From: Spiroplasma helicoides
GTDB taxonomy: Bacteria > Bacillota_I > Bacilli_A > Mycoplasmatales > Mycoplasmataceae
Assembly (NCBI RefSeq): GCF_001715535.1
Contig: NZ_CP017015.1
Location: forward strand, 248,001-312,000
Direction: 5' to 3'
DNA length: 64,000 nucleotides
A program made the position numbers and the translations under genes. Below the pieces are notes generated by a model, which did no database searches, had not been told where the DNA came from, and saw only the letters and a program-made list of their open reading frames with translations. Below are positions 1 to 12,122 of the stretch, in pieces. The stretch's first letter is position 1. Each line of letters begins with the position of its first letter.

Positions 1-1064
1 AATTTAAGTGCATTTCTATCATTTGTTCCAATATAATGCTTACAAAATAGTTCTAATAAGGTTGATATATCAGCATTTACTGAAGAAGCTCTAATTTTAA
101 GTCCCGATACAAATACTAGAGCTGCAGCTGAGAGTACTTTTGTGCAAAAAATAAAAGATCTATATCAAGTTGAAGTTACAAAAAAACTGATTTTTTTAAA
201 GATTACACAGCAGCAACAAATGAAGTTGATTGAGCCCTATTAGTTAACGCTGTACAAAACAGTAATAAAATTACGGGATTCAACACTTTTCACTAAAGTA
301 TAAAAAACAGATCAAAAAAAATTTTTAAGTGATATTAAATCTTATGATTTAGGAAATATTGTTTATAATTTAACATATCCCTAATTAGAAGTCTTAGTTA
401 ATACCATCAATGAACAAAATCCAGGTTTTGGTTTATGTAGTTAAATTTTGAAATTGAAGGAGAACAAACTACACAAAAACTACAATCATAGCAAAGGAAA
501 GTTCCAAAAATTTTACAGGTAAAGTGAGTTTGTACTATAGTTATAGCATCAACACAGTCTTTAACAGATATTAAAGGAAATGACTTAATATTATATACTG
601 ATGAAAATACGGGTGAAGCTTCTAGAAAAGCAGCTTTAGTTGCTGTTAATTCTCTTTTAAATGTTGATGTTAAAAAAGGGGTTGATTTTAGTTTCGATAA
701 TTTTATTTTAGCAACTTCAATTGATATTCCCGGAAGTGTGACATTTAATTCAAAATCAGAAATTAAATTTATAAAAGATCAAATAGAATTTAATCTACAA
801 TATAAATTCAAGAAAACTAAAAATTTAGCAGATATACCCGATAGATATTTGAATGGTAATAAAACTAATGGTGAAAAAGAGATTAAAAAATTACCATCTG
901 AATTAGTGTTGAAGTACTTTCCTGATGTTAATGAAAATGATGATTATTATGATGATTTGAAACCGGCGGGTAGTAAAAACTCAGGTTATATATTTGTTGT
1001 AACAAAAGAAAGTTCAAAAAAACTAGTTGGAAAAAAATTTACTTTATTTTGAGCTCCAAAATAA
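1..1064 (+). pseudogene. Decayed surface lipoprotein gene with two related domains
   Basis: The reading frame is broken several times. The first codons read like the end of a signal peptide (LSAFLSFVP) followed by a Cys and a Ser/Asn-rich stretch, so the true start probably lies just before the window. Domain 1 (about 60-300) contains VDISAFTEEALILSPDT; domain 2 (about 545-1050, one open frame) contains a similar LTDIKGNDLILYTDENT. Both domains end with a KESSK..GK motif (about 490-525 and 1006-1035). The last frame reads TGA at 1050 as Trp and stops at TAA 1062-1064. The domain arrangement resembles spiralin-like or other spiroplasmal repeat lipoproteins, but the family assignment is inference. 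Frame breaks lie near 30, 200, 290 and 440-540. Probably not functional. Confidence 0.6.
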
Positions 1065-1065
1065 T

Positions 1066-1093
1066 AAAAAAATGATGTTCACATCATTTTTTT
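1066..1093 (+). terminator. Rho-independent terminator after the lipoprotein remnant
   Basis: AATGATGT and ACATCATT form a perfect 8-bp stem with a two-base loop, followed by a run of T. It directly follows the stop at 1062. Confidence 0.75.
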
Positions 1094-1214
1094 ATTAAAA
1101 TTTATTATTTATAATTAAATAAGTTAGTGTAAAATTACTTTATAAATGTAATAATTAAAAAGTAAGGGCAAATATTATAAAATTAATCTATAAGGGCAAA
1201 TAGGGTGATTCATT

Positions 1215-4200
1215 ATGAATAATTTTAATGATTTTGGGCAAAATCAGAATGTTACAAGTGAAGTTGATAGAACAACTGCTTTTAATATTCAAAGAAAAAA
1301 AAGAAGACCAGATTCTGTAGCATGAATTATTTCTGCTCTTTTGTTGTTCTTTTTAAATGTTATGTCTATTGGGAGAATTACAGTTGTTGGTCAATTATTA
1401 GATGACATAATTTTTACATTACCATTTGGCTGATTTAAGTATTTTTTATACTTAATATTTTTTATGGTTGATTTTGCAATTTATTTCGGGATAAAATTTA
1501 AGGCAAAAAAACGTTTTTTAGCAATGGTCTTTATAACTTGGATAATGTTTTGTTGATTAATATCTTCAATTCTATTTATAGTTGCATATAAAACTGAGTC
1601 TAAGGATTTTGTAATTTCCCATTATTGAAGTAAAGATATATTTACTTCTTCTATTAATTCATATTGAAATCATTGAAAAGCACACTCATTTTTTGGATCA
1701 GAAACAAAAGACTTTTTAATTTCAAGCAAAGATAGTTATTTTACATATTATGCTGGAGGAGGAATGTTTGGAACAGCCTTAGCGGGTGTCTCTAGTTATT
1801 TAACAATATATGGTGCATTGCTACTTAACATATTTTTCTTATTTGTCAATATGATGTGAATATTTACAGGAGACCCATTTTTCTTGTTCAAACCTAAACA
1901 TAAAAGAACAGGTAAAAGATTGAGAATATTATCTTTAAAAAGTAGAAGAGATAGACAAATAATAAATAATGCTAAATCTAAGAAAAAAGGTTTTGGTATT
2001 TTCAATGTTGTTAACGTTAATCCAGAAAGTACTTTAGAAGAAAGAAATGTTTTAATATCGTCAAATCATCCAGATATAACAATTGAATTGCCAAGCTATT
2101 TAAGAAATATTGAAAGTAAACCTTACAGTGAGGTTGACGAGCAATTTTACAACGATGATTATTCATTACCACCGGAAATGCCTCTAGATCAAAGAGTTCC
2201 AAATAACTTTGAAAACAATTTCCAAAACATTAGGGGAAGAGGATACATTAGTCAGCCAACTACTTATGATTTTAATAATCAACAACAATATCAAAACAAT
2301 CAATTCCAAAATAGTCCTATTGATAATTATGACCAACACTTAAACAACAATCAAAACAATTATTACCAGGATATGGGTGCCTTTTCTCAAAATGGATACA
2401 ATAATGAGGACAACTATCCAAAAAATAATTTTCAAGAAAACTTTATTTCAGGAGAACCAAAAAATATTATTAGTCCAAGAAGACAGCAAATAGTTAATAC
2501 TGAAAAAACGGTTTCAAATCTTGACCTTCCGTCATCAATTTATGGTCAAAATGTAACTACTGAGGCTGCAAGAAAAAGATTTGACAAACAAACTAAAATT
2601 ACACCACATGGTGTAAAGGGCGAAACAATTGAGTTTGTAAAAAGCTTAAAAAAAGAAAAACTTGTAAAAGATGGCGAATATTTGGCGACAGAAACTGTTG
2701 AGAATGACGGTGCAATACAAAGTACAATAGATGATTTTGTAACAAACGATTTAATCCAAAAAGAACATTTAAAACCAGTAGTAGAAGATAATTATATTTC
2801 ACCTCTTGAGGGAATTGCAAGGTCATCAATATATGGTAATGCTCAATATTCAAGACACACTCCAACATTAAACAATATAACTCTTAACACAAATAATGCT
2901 GTTGAAAAGTCTGTTATTGTTAATAGTAGGTATGTATTACCACCTTTAGATATTTTGAATGAAGATTTATCAGGTGAAGCAGAATATGAACACTTGAATC
3001 AAGAAGCTTTGCAAATGGAATTGAACATTAATAAAGTTTTTAACCAATTTGGTGTTAATGCTAAGGTTGTTAATAAAAGTATTGGACCAAGTTTTACAAA
3101 ATTTGAAGTTCAACCTGGACCAGGGACTAAGGTTAATAGCATTATAAATTTAGAAAATGATTTAAAATTAGCTTTAGCTAGCAACAACGTTAGATTAGAA
3201 GCTCCTATTCAAGGAAAATCTGCTGTTGGAATAGAAATTCCGAATAGTCATTCAATAATTGTTCCTTTACGATCTGTTATAGAAAAACCACCAATAAAAA
3301 AAATAGGTTCAAAACTATTGTTCGCAATTGGTAAGACAGCTACAGGTGAATTACTATTTGGAGAATTAGATAAAGCACCACACTTACTAGTTGCTGGTTC
3401 TACTGGAAGTGGTAAATCTGTTATGATTAATGGAATAATATCTTCAATAATTTTAAGAGCAAAACCTCATGAAGTTAAGTTGTTATTGATTGACCCAAAA
3501 AAAGTAGAACTTTCAACTTACTCATCTATTCCACATTTGCTTGCTCCAGTAATTAGTGATATGAGTCTTGCTAACTCAGCACTAAAAAAAGTTATAAATG
3601 AAATGGATAGACGTTATGCATTAATGCAAAAAGCTGGAGTTAGAAATATTGAAACTTACAATAACAATATGAATGATCAAGCAAAAAAATTCCCATATTA
3701 TGTAGTTATTATCGATGAGCTTGCTGACTTGATGAGTACACAAAACAAAAAAGATGTGGAAGAATCAATTAAGAGAATAACTCAAATGGCTAGAGCGGCT
3801 GGTATTCATTTGATAGTGGCTACTCAAAGACCATCAACAGATGTAATTACAGGAGTTATTAAATCAAACATTCCTTCAAGAATAAGTTTTGCAGTTGCAA
3901 GTTCAATCGATTCAAGGACTATACTTGATTCTGTTGGTGCTGAAAAGTTAATTGGTAAAGGTGATTTGTTATATTTACCACCACTTACTTCTATAACAAC
4001 TAGAGCTCAAGGATGTTACATTAGTGACGAAGAGATTGATAGATTAGTTAAGTATTGCGCTAATCAACAGCAGCAAGATTTTGATGAAGAGTTTTTAAAA
4101 ATGGAAGATGAATACAATGATAATTTCAACAATGTTGGAGGTCAAAAAGATCCAATGTTTGAAGAAATTAAAGCATATGTAATATCGGTTCAAAAAGCTT

Positions 4201-4349
4201 CAACAAGTTTAATTCAAAGAAAATTTTCAATCGGTTATAATAGAGCCGCAAAAATAATTGATGAATTAGAAGCTTACGGAGTTATTGGTCCTCAAAATGG
4301 TGCAAAACCAAGAGATGTGTACATCAAAAACGAAGGATTTTATCAATAA
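1215..4349 (+). CDS. ftsK: DNA translocase FtsK/SpoIIIE
   Basis: 1044-residue ATP-driven DNA pump that clears chromosome ends from the closing division site. The N-terminal part (to about residue 220) has several hydrophobic segments, so it is membrane anchored. A linker rich in Asn, Gln and Tyr (about 345-400) precedes the motor. Walker A GSTGSGKS is at about 728-735 and Walker B VVIIDELAD ends near 836. The C-terminal winged-helix gamma domain (about 985-1044) should read polar DNA motifs. Only the TGA=Trp reading joins the N-terminal membrane part to the motor; I chose ATG 1215 because the frame stays open from there. It is followed by a terminator, so it is probably a single-gene unit. 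Confidence 0.95.
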
Positions 4350-4351
4350 AG

Positions 4352-4376
4352 AAACCTTATATAAGGTTTTTTTATT
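4352..4376 (+). terminator. Terminator after ftsK
   Basis: AAACCTTAT and ATAAGGTTT form a 9-bp stem with almost no loop, followed by seven T. Confidence 0.8.
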
Positions 4377-4432
4377 TATTAAAGATATAAAAAAATATAT
4401 AATAAAACAAGTTTATAAAAAGAGGTATCTAA

Positions 4433-6199
4433 ATGAGTGTAGAAAGTCAGTTAAAATCTTTACCAGAAAAAGCAGGTTGTTATTTGTATTTTAATAAAGA
4501 TAAAAAAGTTATATATGTTGGAAAGGCTAAAAATTTAAAAAAAAGAGTAAGTTCTTATTTTAATAAAGCACATGATATTAAAACTACCAAACTTGTCAGA
4601 GATATTGATAGTTTAGAAACAATTATTACAGCTAATGAAAAAGAATCACTTTTATTAGAACAAAATCTTATCAAAAAATACAAACCAAGATACAATGTTA
4701 TTTTAAATGACGATAAACAATATCCATATATAGCAGTTACTAATGAGAAAGATCCGCAATATATTTATATAAGAAATTATAATCCAAATAACAAATTATC
4801 ATTTGGACCATTACCTGACGGAACTAGCGCTAGAAAAATTTTGAGAACCTTAGAAAGAATTTATCCTTTAAGAAGATGTAAGGGCAATTTGGGTGAACCT
4901 TGTATTTACTTTCACATCAATCAATGTAGTGGAGCATGTTTCAAAGATGTTGAAAAATCTTATTATGATCAACAAATACAAAAAATTGATAATTTTTTTG
5001 CAGGTAAATCTAACGATGTAAAAGAACAATTAGAGCAAAAAATGTTTCAAGCAGCAGAAAACCTTCAGTTTGAAGAAGCGCAAAGGATTAAGGAAATAAT
5101 AGAACATTTAGAGTTTACAACAACAGAACAAGATGTTGACTTAAATGATAGTTTAAATAGAGATGTATTTAGTTATTATGAAATGGATGGATATATTTGT
5201 TTCACAACTCTTTTTTATAGGGCTGGTAAGCTAAGTTTGAAAAATAATGAAATTTTAAAAAATGAGGGTCAAGATTTAAGTGAGTTGTTTAAAAGCTATA
5301 TCACTCAAATATACACAAAAAATATTATTCCCGATTATATAGTTATTCCAAGTGAAATAGATATAACTGATTTAGAATTATTATTTGGTAATAAATTAAT
5401 TAATGAAAAAGAAAAAAATTCAGAAAGACTTTTAAAACTTGCAAAAGAAAATGCAACCGAGTTTTTATTTCAAAAAATTCATTATAGTCAAAATTCTAAA
5501 ATAACAAAAGAAGAAATTTTGATTCAATTGCAAGAGCTAATAAAGTTAGATAGTTTTCCTTATCAAATTGAAATGTATGATGTTGCAAATATTGCTAATG
5601 AATATGTTACAGGAGCTGTTGTAGTATTTAAAAATGGTGTTGTAAGTAAAAACGATTTTAGAAAATATAACATAGAAATTGATGATGAAGGAGATTATCA
5701 AAGAATGATGGAAATGATTAAAAGAAGATATCAAAAAATAATTGATAGTAAAGAAAAGTGAGCAGACTTGATAATTATGGATGGGGGCATAATTCAAGTT
5801 CATGCAGCCAAAAGGGCTTTAGAGAGTTTAAATATAAGTATTCCGGTAATTGGTTTGGTTAAAAATGATAAACATAAAACTGAGTATCTTCTAAATTTAG
5901 AAGAAGAAAAAGTCTCTATAGATAAAAGTTCTGATTTATTTAAACTTTTAGAGAACTTTCAATTAAGAGTACATAACTATGCTATAAGTGGATTTAGAAG
6001 GCGTCAGTCAAAAGGTTTACTTAAAGAAGAAATTTTAACAAAAGTCAAAGGTTTAGGTGATGTTAAAGTTAGATCTTTATATGACAAATTTTTATCAATT
6101 GAAAATATGAAAAAAGCAAGTTTTGAAGAACTTCAAGAAGTTATAAAAAATCAAAATTTAACTAAAAAAGTCATAGAATATTTAAAAGAAATAAAATAA
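4433..6199 (+). CDS. uvrC: Excinuclease ABC subunit C
   Basis: 588-residue nuclease that makes both incisions in nucleotide excision repair together with UvrAB. The N-terminal GIY-YIG domain shows CYLYFNKDKKVIYVGKAKNL (about residues 13-32). A UvrB-binding UVR helix (AENLQFEEAQRIKEI) lies near residue 205. The C-terminal RNase H-like nuclease contains DVANI and the IIMDGG segment after an in-frame TGA-Trp (5759-5761), then a helix-hairpin-helix (VKGLGDVKVRSLYDKF) near the end. Length is typical of the family. uvrA and uvrB are not in the window. The start ATG follows GAGGT at good spacing. Confidence 0.96.
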
Positions 6200-6280
6200 A
6201 AGATTTTTCAAATATTAAATTAGTTTAATAAATTAGTGAGTATAATAATCACAATAATAATAAATAAAGGAAGGTTGTTT

Positions 6281-7822
6281 ATGGATAAAGATATTGACAA
6301 AGTCGAAAAAGAAACATCAAGTAGCGTAAATAACTTAGGAAAAGTAAACAAAAAAACAAAAAAACAAAGCAAATCTGATAAAGCATTACATACTTTAGAA
6401 CCTTTTGCAAAAATTAAAACTCCTTTTTGAAAAGTTGATGAAGCAAAAGATATATTTGGAATGGCGGTGCCAATTTTTGTTCAACTTTTATTTTCAGTTT
6501 TGATATCACAAATTAATTTAGTAGCTATAAATCATTATAAAGATGGTTCATATGCTGAAGCTTCTGCTAAAGCGATTTTGGCTTATAATACACTGCAATT
6601 CATACCAAGCTTAATTGCAACAGGTACTATAATAGTTTCTGGTAACTTGATTGGACAAGGTAGAAAAGATGAAGTATCTAAGGTTGTTGTTACTGGACTT
6701 TTGGTTAATCTAGCTATAATGGTAACGATTTTTACATTTGTTGAAATTTTTAGTGATCAAATTGTAAAACTTGTTGAGGCAAATGACGGTAAACCTATAA
6801 GAGATTTGGCAACAGGAGAAATACTAGAAACCAATGAATTGACATATGTATCAACATACTATAGATTTACAAATATGTATTTAGTCTCAATGTCTGTTTT
6901 CCAAGTTTTTGTAGCTGGTTTACAAGCTTTTAAAAAAAGTAAAATAGTTACAATTGGAACAATTTGTGCTAACGTTTTAGATTTAGTTTTAATTTCTATA
7001 ATACTATATGCAACAAACATTCCACCTGTATATAGTGCTCTAGTTTGATTTTGTACAGGGGTATTTCAAATTGTTTTCATGATGGTGATGAACTTCAAAT
7101 ACATAAACTTTAAAATTAATAGAGGAAATCAAATTAGCAAGATCTTTGCTATTGAAACTTTAAGAACAGGCTTACCAATAACTATTGAAATGGGTGTTTG
7201 AAATTTATGTAATTTTGGTACAACCACAGCTATTTCAAGATTAGTGCCATCGGGCGCAGACAACTCATGAATTGTTTTACACAGAAATGCCAATAGTATT
7301 GGGCAGTACTCCCAAGCATTTATTCAAGCAATTGGTACTGTAACAGCGGTTTTTGTTTCACGAAAAATTGGAGAAAGAGATAAACAAGGAGCATATGAAA
7401 TTGCAATAAATTGCTGAAAAGCCGCCATCTATGCGACTTTAGCTGCCAACATTTTAATGATGGCAGCTAGTTATCCAGTACTAGAATTATTGGGATCACA
7501 AGGTAAATCATGACCTTGAGGAGTTATTTTACTAGCAGTTTTCTCAATAAAAATATTATTTGATACAGTAAATATGACACTCCTTAGAGCATTGTGAAGT
7601 GTTGGAGATTTATGATATCCAATATTTGTATCCTTTATAACAATGGGTATTGGGATGGTTGCTCTTCCATATATTGTTGTTTCAGGATTACGAATAATGG
7701 AAGGTTGGGGACTAATATTTATTTATGTAGGTATAATTGCTGACCCATTAATGAGATCAGTTGTTTATTTCTTTAGATGAACTAAGGGAAAATGACAAAA
7801 ATATATTCATATCGTAGAATAA
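6281..7822 (+). CDS. MATE family efflux transporter
   Basis: 513-residue membrane protein of the multidrug and toxin extrusion (MATE) superfamily, expected to export cationic compounds using an ion gradient. The first 60 residues are hydrophilic and Lys-rich; about 12 hydrophobic segments follow. Typical MATE features include the AVPIFVQLLFSVLISQINLV segment near residue 61 and a second half starting TGLPITIEMGVW. The frame contains many TGA-Trp codons. I chose ATG 6281 because AAGGAAGG lies just upstream; a TATAAT box is at 6241-6246. The substrate cannot be told from sequence. Confidence 0.88.
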
Positions 7823-7862
7823 AAAATGTATAATAAGTTAGTCAAATAAAAAGGGGTACAGT

Positions 7863-8342
7863 ATGGAAAAAGACATAATTTTAACCAACGAAGGACTACA
7901 AGAATTACAAGAAGAATTAAATCATTTAATTAATGTAGTTAGACCACAAGTAATTGAAGAACTTGTAGAAGCGCGTGCACAAGGGGACTTATCTGAGAAT
8001 GCAGATTATGATGCTGCTAGAAATAGACAAGCAGAAATTGAAGCTAGAATCAAAGAAGTTGAAACAATGATTTCAAAAGCAAAAATCATTGAAGAAGATG
8101 CGAATGCAAACAAAAAAACAGGGGAAGTTAAACTTGGAAGTACAGTTACTTTTACTAACAAAAAAACTAATAAACAATTAAAAATTAAAATTGTAGGTGG
8201 AATTGAAGCAGATCCTTTTGAAGGAAAAATTTCAAATGAGTCTCCATTGGCAAAAGCTTTACTTGGTAAAAAAGTAGGAGACACAATGGAAGTTCGTGAA
8301 TTGAAAGAGCCTTACAAAGTAGAAATAAATGTTGTTGAATAA
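7863..8342 (+). CDS. greA: Transcription elongation factor GreA
   Basis: 159-residue factor that rescues backtracked RNA polymerase by stimulating transcript cleavage. The N-terminal coiled coil carries the conserved tip ARAQGDLSENADYDAARNRQ (about residues 39-58) with the acidic pair that reaches the active site. The C-terminal FKBP-like domain follows (LGSTVTF to VEINVVE). Length is normal. AAGGGG precedes the ATG and a TATAAT box is at 7829-7834, so it may have its own promoter. Confidence 0.97.
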   Translation: MEKDIILTNEGLQELQEELNHLINVVRPQVIEELVEARAQGDLSENADYDAARNRQAEIEARIKEVETMISKAKIIEEDANANKKTGEVKLGSTVTFTNKKTNKQLKIKIVGGIEADPFEGKISNESPLAKALLGKKVGDTMEVRELKEPYKVEINVVE

Positions 8343-8385
8343 TAAATAAATATAAAATAATAATTGAAAGTATGAGAATTTATGT

Positions 8386-9462
8386 ATGGGAGCAAAACAA
8401 TTTTTAGAAGAAAAAGCTTTAAATTTAATAGTATCAAATCCAGTTATTTTAAAATGCATTAGAAAAACAAAAAAATTATGAAAGAGATTTTTTATTATGC
8501 TAATAATCTCTTTAACATACTCAATTTTATGTGCATTTACAATTATAATTTTTGGTTTTAGAATTTATAGTTTTAAAATTAATCTTGATCCAAGCAGTGT
8601 AAACCTTATAAATATTGTTTTATCTACCGTCCTATTTGCTTTGGACATTACGTTTATAATATTAGCAATAGCATTTAAAATGCAAATCAATGGTAATGGT
8701 TATAAAACAAGAATAATTGATGAATTGTATAAAGACTTTGGTCTTCAAAAAGTATATGGACAGTTCTTTTCTAAATACATTCAAAATGAAGATTTGAAAA
8801 ATTTTTCAATAAATGTTATTTCTCAAATAAGTAGAGATGAAGATTATGGAACAACATTTAAAGATTTTTTTAATAGTAAACCTATAGCGATTAATGAAAA
8901 TGAAGATAACTCTTTCAAATTTACATATAAGGGTAAAAGTCTATTATTTTTTGCAAAAGTACCTAAAAAATTTACTCACTATGAAACTATCTTTTTGGAT
9001 ACAAAAGGTGGACGTGTAACAAGAAAAGTTGTTGATTATGTTTCAAATGCCATCGTATATTTAGAGAATGATAAGTATGGACCAGAATTTAACGGTATTA
9101 AGGTTAGGCCTTATGGAGCAAATAATAAAGACGCCTACCAAACAGAGTCTGTAGATTTTAACAAAAAGTTTTCTATCAATGTTAGAAACTCAGATTTAAG
9201 GGGACCTAAATTTTTATCTCCTAAGTTTATTGATCATTTAAACAATATTGATGTTACAAATATAAATGTAATTGGTGTTAATAGAGATATTTATGCTGAT
9301 TGGTTCTATCATGATTCATTTGACTGTTATTATGAAGTTTGCAGTATGGAGTTAGCAAAATTTGATTCTGTTGAAGCCTTGCAAAAAGAAATTGTTGATA
9401 AAGTTGGAAGTGATTTTTATTTATTTGAACATTTATTTGAATGCATTAAAACACTATACTAA
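8386..9462 (+). CDS. DUF3137 membrane protein, copy 1
   Basis: 358-residue protein resembling the DUF3137 family, whose function is unknown. Two hydrophobic segments (about residues 36-60 and 77-100) anchor a large soluble C-terminal domain. The tail contains a stretch (ESVDFNKKFSINVRNSDLRG) that is closely matched in the gene at 10337. It is directly followed by a LemA gene, and the pair is repeated. The start is uncertain: no good ribosome-binding site precedes ATG 8386, but the frame is open from there and includes a TGA-Trp. Confidence 0.75.
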
Positions 9463-9483
9463 AATTAAGTATAGTGTTTTTTT
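9449..9483 (+). terminator. Terminator after DUF3137 copy 1
   Basis: AAAACACTATAC and GTATAGTGTTTT form a 12-bp stem that overlaps the stop codon, followed by T-run. Confidence 0.85.
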
Positions 9484-9538
9484 ATGATAAAAGAATATAT
9501 AATATATGTGTAATAATTTAGAAAGGTAATAATTTAAA

Positions 9539-10147
9539 ATGTTAACACCAAATATAGAATCAACCATTAATGAGAATGCTAATAAAAAACCAAATAGAAG
9601 TGGAATAGGGGCATTCTTTTGATATTTTTTATTCATTTTTATCATTCCACTATTTGTACATATTAGTTATATAAATAGTTTAAAAAAATTAAATGTAAAA
9701 GTTGATGAAGCTGAATCAGGAATTGATGTACAACTTAAAAAGAGAAGAGATACATTACTAAAATTAATGGATGCTGTAAAAGGAAGCATCAAATTTGAAA
9801 AAGAAACATTAACAACTGTAACTGCAATGAGAACAGGAGTTGGTATTGAAGGAATGATCCAAAATACTAAAACTCTTGACGCTATACAAAAAGGTATAAA
9901 TGTTCAAATTGAGAATTACCCTGATTTAAAATCAAATGCACTGGTAGGGCAACTAATGTCAGCAACAGAAGAAATTGAAGATAATATTGCTGCAGCTAGA
10001 AGAATTTATAATTCTAATGCAAGTATTTTTAATCAAGAAATTAATGTTTGACCTAAAAACAATGCAGCTTGTTCACTTAAATATGTAACTAAATATTTCT
10101 TTGAAATAACTGAAGAAGATAGACAAGATGTTAAAATAGATTTTTAA
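9539..10147 (+). CDS. LemA family protein, copy 1
   Basis: 202-residue LemA family protein. A single N-terminal membrane segment (about residues 28-46) is followed by a helical domain with the LemA signatures LKKRRDTLLKLMDAVKGSIK and RRIYNSNASIFNQEINVWP. LemA proteins are widespread but their role is poorly known; the helical domain is expected outside the membrane or at its surface. Ends at TAA 10145 after one TGA-Trp (10048 region). Partner of the DUF3137 gene upstream. The second copy at 11478 is clearly its paralogue. Confidence 0.9.
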
Positions 10148-10229
10148 TTAATTAAATAAAGACAAAATAATAATTTCATCAAACTGAAATTTGACAATAG
10201 TTTTTTACATCTATATATAATAAAAATTT

Positions 10230-10257
10230 TAAAAACCTCATCGGAGGTTTTTTATTT
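10230..10257 (+). terminator. Terminator after LemA copy 1
   Basis: AAAACCTC and GAGGTTTT form an 8-bp stem with a short loop (ATCG), followed by T-run. Confidence 0.85.
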
Positions 10258-10336
10258 TTTTATTATTTACTTTTATGTAGTTGGTCTATAATTAAATTGT
10301 AGAAAAAGATTATTAATAAATAATCGAGGAAGTTAT

Positions 10337-11392
10337 ATGTACAAACTTATTCAAGATGAAATCATTGATAAAGATGAAAAAATAGCTTTTGCTAAAAACT
10401 TATTTAGCGAAGCTATTGAAAACAACAAAAATATTAAGCAAAAAGCTAAAAGCTTAATGTTATTTCAACTTATATTTGTGCTAGTTATTTCTTTTGGTAT
10501 TGGTTCAATATCATTTGCAATGATGTTTTATTTATGTACAATGTTTGATTATTTTCAATTAACTACAATAAAACCAATTTATATATCATTGACATTTCTG
10601 ATATTAGGATTTGCATTACTTATTGTAGCGTTGGGAATGAATTTTTATAATAATGATATGGGTAAAGAAGCAAATTTTTTTGAAGCATTTGATAAAACTG
10701 TCGGTTGAGAAAATGTTTATAAAAAATATTTTGACAAGTATCTTGCAAACAAAGATTTTATGGATTTTACATTAAATTTAGTTAAAGATTTTAAAGAACC
10801 AATAAGTGTAAGTTATTCAGAATACCAAAGATCAATTAAATTTAACAGTGACATATATTATATTGATAATGTAAATTCGCTTAATTTTATTTATAAAGGA
10901 AGTAGAGTTTCCTTTGTGATTGACACACCTGTATATGCTAGAAAATCTAAAAACAGTATGGTTTTTGGAACTAAATGACTTGTATTTGGTGAATGTAAAA
11001 AATTTGATAATTCATATAATGGAGTTGTGATTTCAAAACACTCTATTGGTAGTGAAAGTTATAAATCCGAATCAGTTGAGTTCAATGAGCATTTTTATAT
11101 AAATTTAAAATCCACTGATTTAAGAGCTCCTAAGTTCTTAAACCCAAAATATGTAGATTCATTAATAAAACTGGATTATAAAAAAATAGGTATTATTGGT
11201 TATAAAAATGGTATTTATGCCGAAAATGTTTATACAACAAATAATTATGCCAAATGTATCATGGGTGTAGCATCAATGTTTAAAAAAAGAGTGTTTAGTA
11301 TAAAAAAAATTAAATTATTATTAGCTCAGAAATTAGTTGAAGATTTTGCAATATTTTTACAGAGCTTTAACTTTATAAAAGAAAACCTTTAA
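10337..11392 (+). CDS. DUF3137 membrane protein, copy 2
   Basis: 351-residue paralogue of the protein at 8386. It has a soluble N-terminal helix region, two hydrophobic segments (about 41-68 and 80-104) and a C-terminal domain with the shared ESVEFNEHFYINLKSTDLRA stretch. Two in-frame TGA codons (10706 and 10976) are Trp. GAGGAAG precedes the ATG. Function unknown; the tandem arrangement with LemA copy 2 argues that the two families act together. The copies are well diverged, so the duplication is not recent. Confidence 0.75.
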
Positions 11393-11411
11393 TAAATCAA
11401 AGGTTTTTTTA
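11382..11411 (+). terminator. Terminator after DUF3137 copy 2
   Basis: AAAACCTTT and AAAGGTTTT form a 9-bp stem overlapping the stop codon, then T-run. Confidence 0.8.
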
Positions 11412-11477
11412 TTTCTAAACAATTTAAATAAGTTCTATTTAGTTGGTTTATAATTAGTTATATAAGGAGTAAAAATT

Positions 11478-12089
11478 ATGATTGCACCAAAACAAGATTC
11501 TGTAAGTATAAATAGTGATGCTGGCAAAAAACCCAAAAGAAATTTTTTGGGTATATTGGTTTGATATTTAGGTTTTTTAATATTAATACCTTTATTTGTA
11601 CACATTGCCAATATCAACTCAATTAAAAAATTAAAAATAAAAATTAGTGAGTCAGAAGCAAATATCGACACTCAATTAATGAGAAGAAGAGATACAATGC
11701 TTAAATTAATAGAAGAAGTTAAAGGTAGCATAAAATTTGAAAAAGAAACTTTAACTACAATAACAGCTATGAGAACTGGAGCTGGAATTGAACAAAGTAT
11801 GAAAAATGCAAGTTTTCTTAATAGCTTACAAAAAAATATAAATGTACAGATTGAAAACTACCCAAATTTAAAAACAAATGAACTTATAAGAGGTTTGATG
11901 CAAACCACAGAAGAAATTGAAAGTTCAATCGCATTTACCAGAACAGAATACAATCAATCTGTTAGTTTATTCAATCAAAAAATTAACACATACCCAAATA
12001 ACCAAGCAGCTGCAGCATTAAAATGTAAAAATATTGCATTTTTTGAAATCGCAGATTGAGATAGAGATGACGTTACAGTAGGATTTTAA
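11478..12089 (+). CDS. LemA family protein, copy 2
   Basis: 203-residue LemA family protein with one N-terminal membrane segment (about residues 26-44) and the same helical core as copy 1: MRRRDTMLKLIEEVKGSIKF, then NVQIENYPNLKTNELI and a Tyr-Asn-Gln-rich helix. Reads through TGA-Trp at 12057 and stops at 12087. AAGGAG lies before the ATG. The core is more alike between the two LemA copies than the DUF3137 partners are to each other. Confidence 0.9.
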
Positions 12090-12122
12090 TATTTATTAAT
12101 GAATAGAGTTAGAGAAAAACAA

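Noticed and set aside
6236-6430. Longer N-terminus for the MATE protein from 6236
   Set aside because: The added residues overlap the TATAAT box and ribosome-binding site of the real start at 6281.
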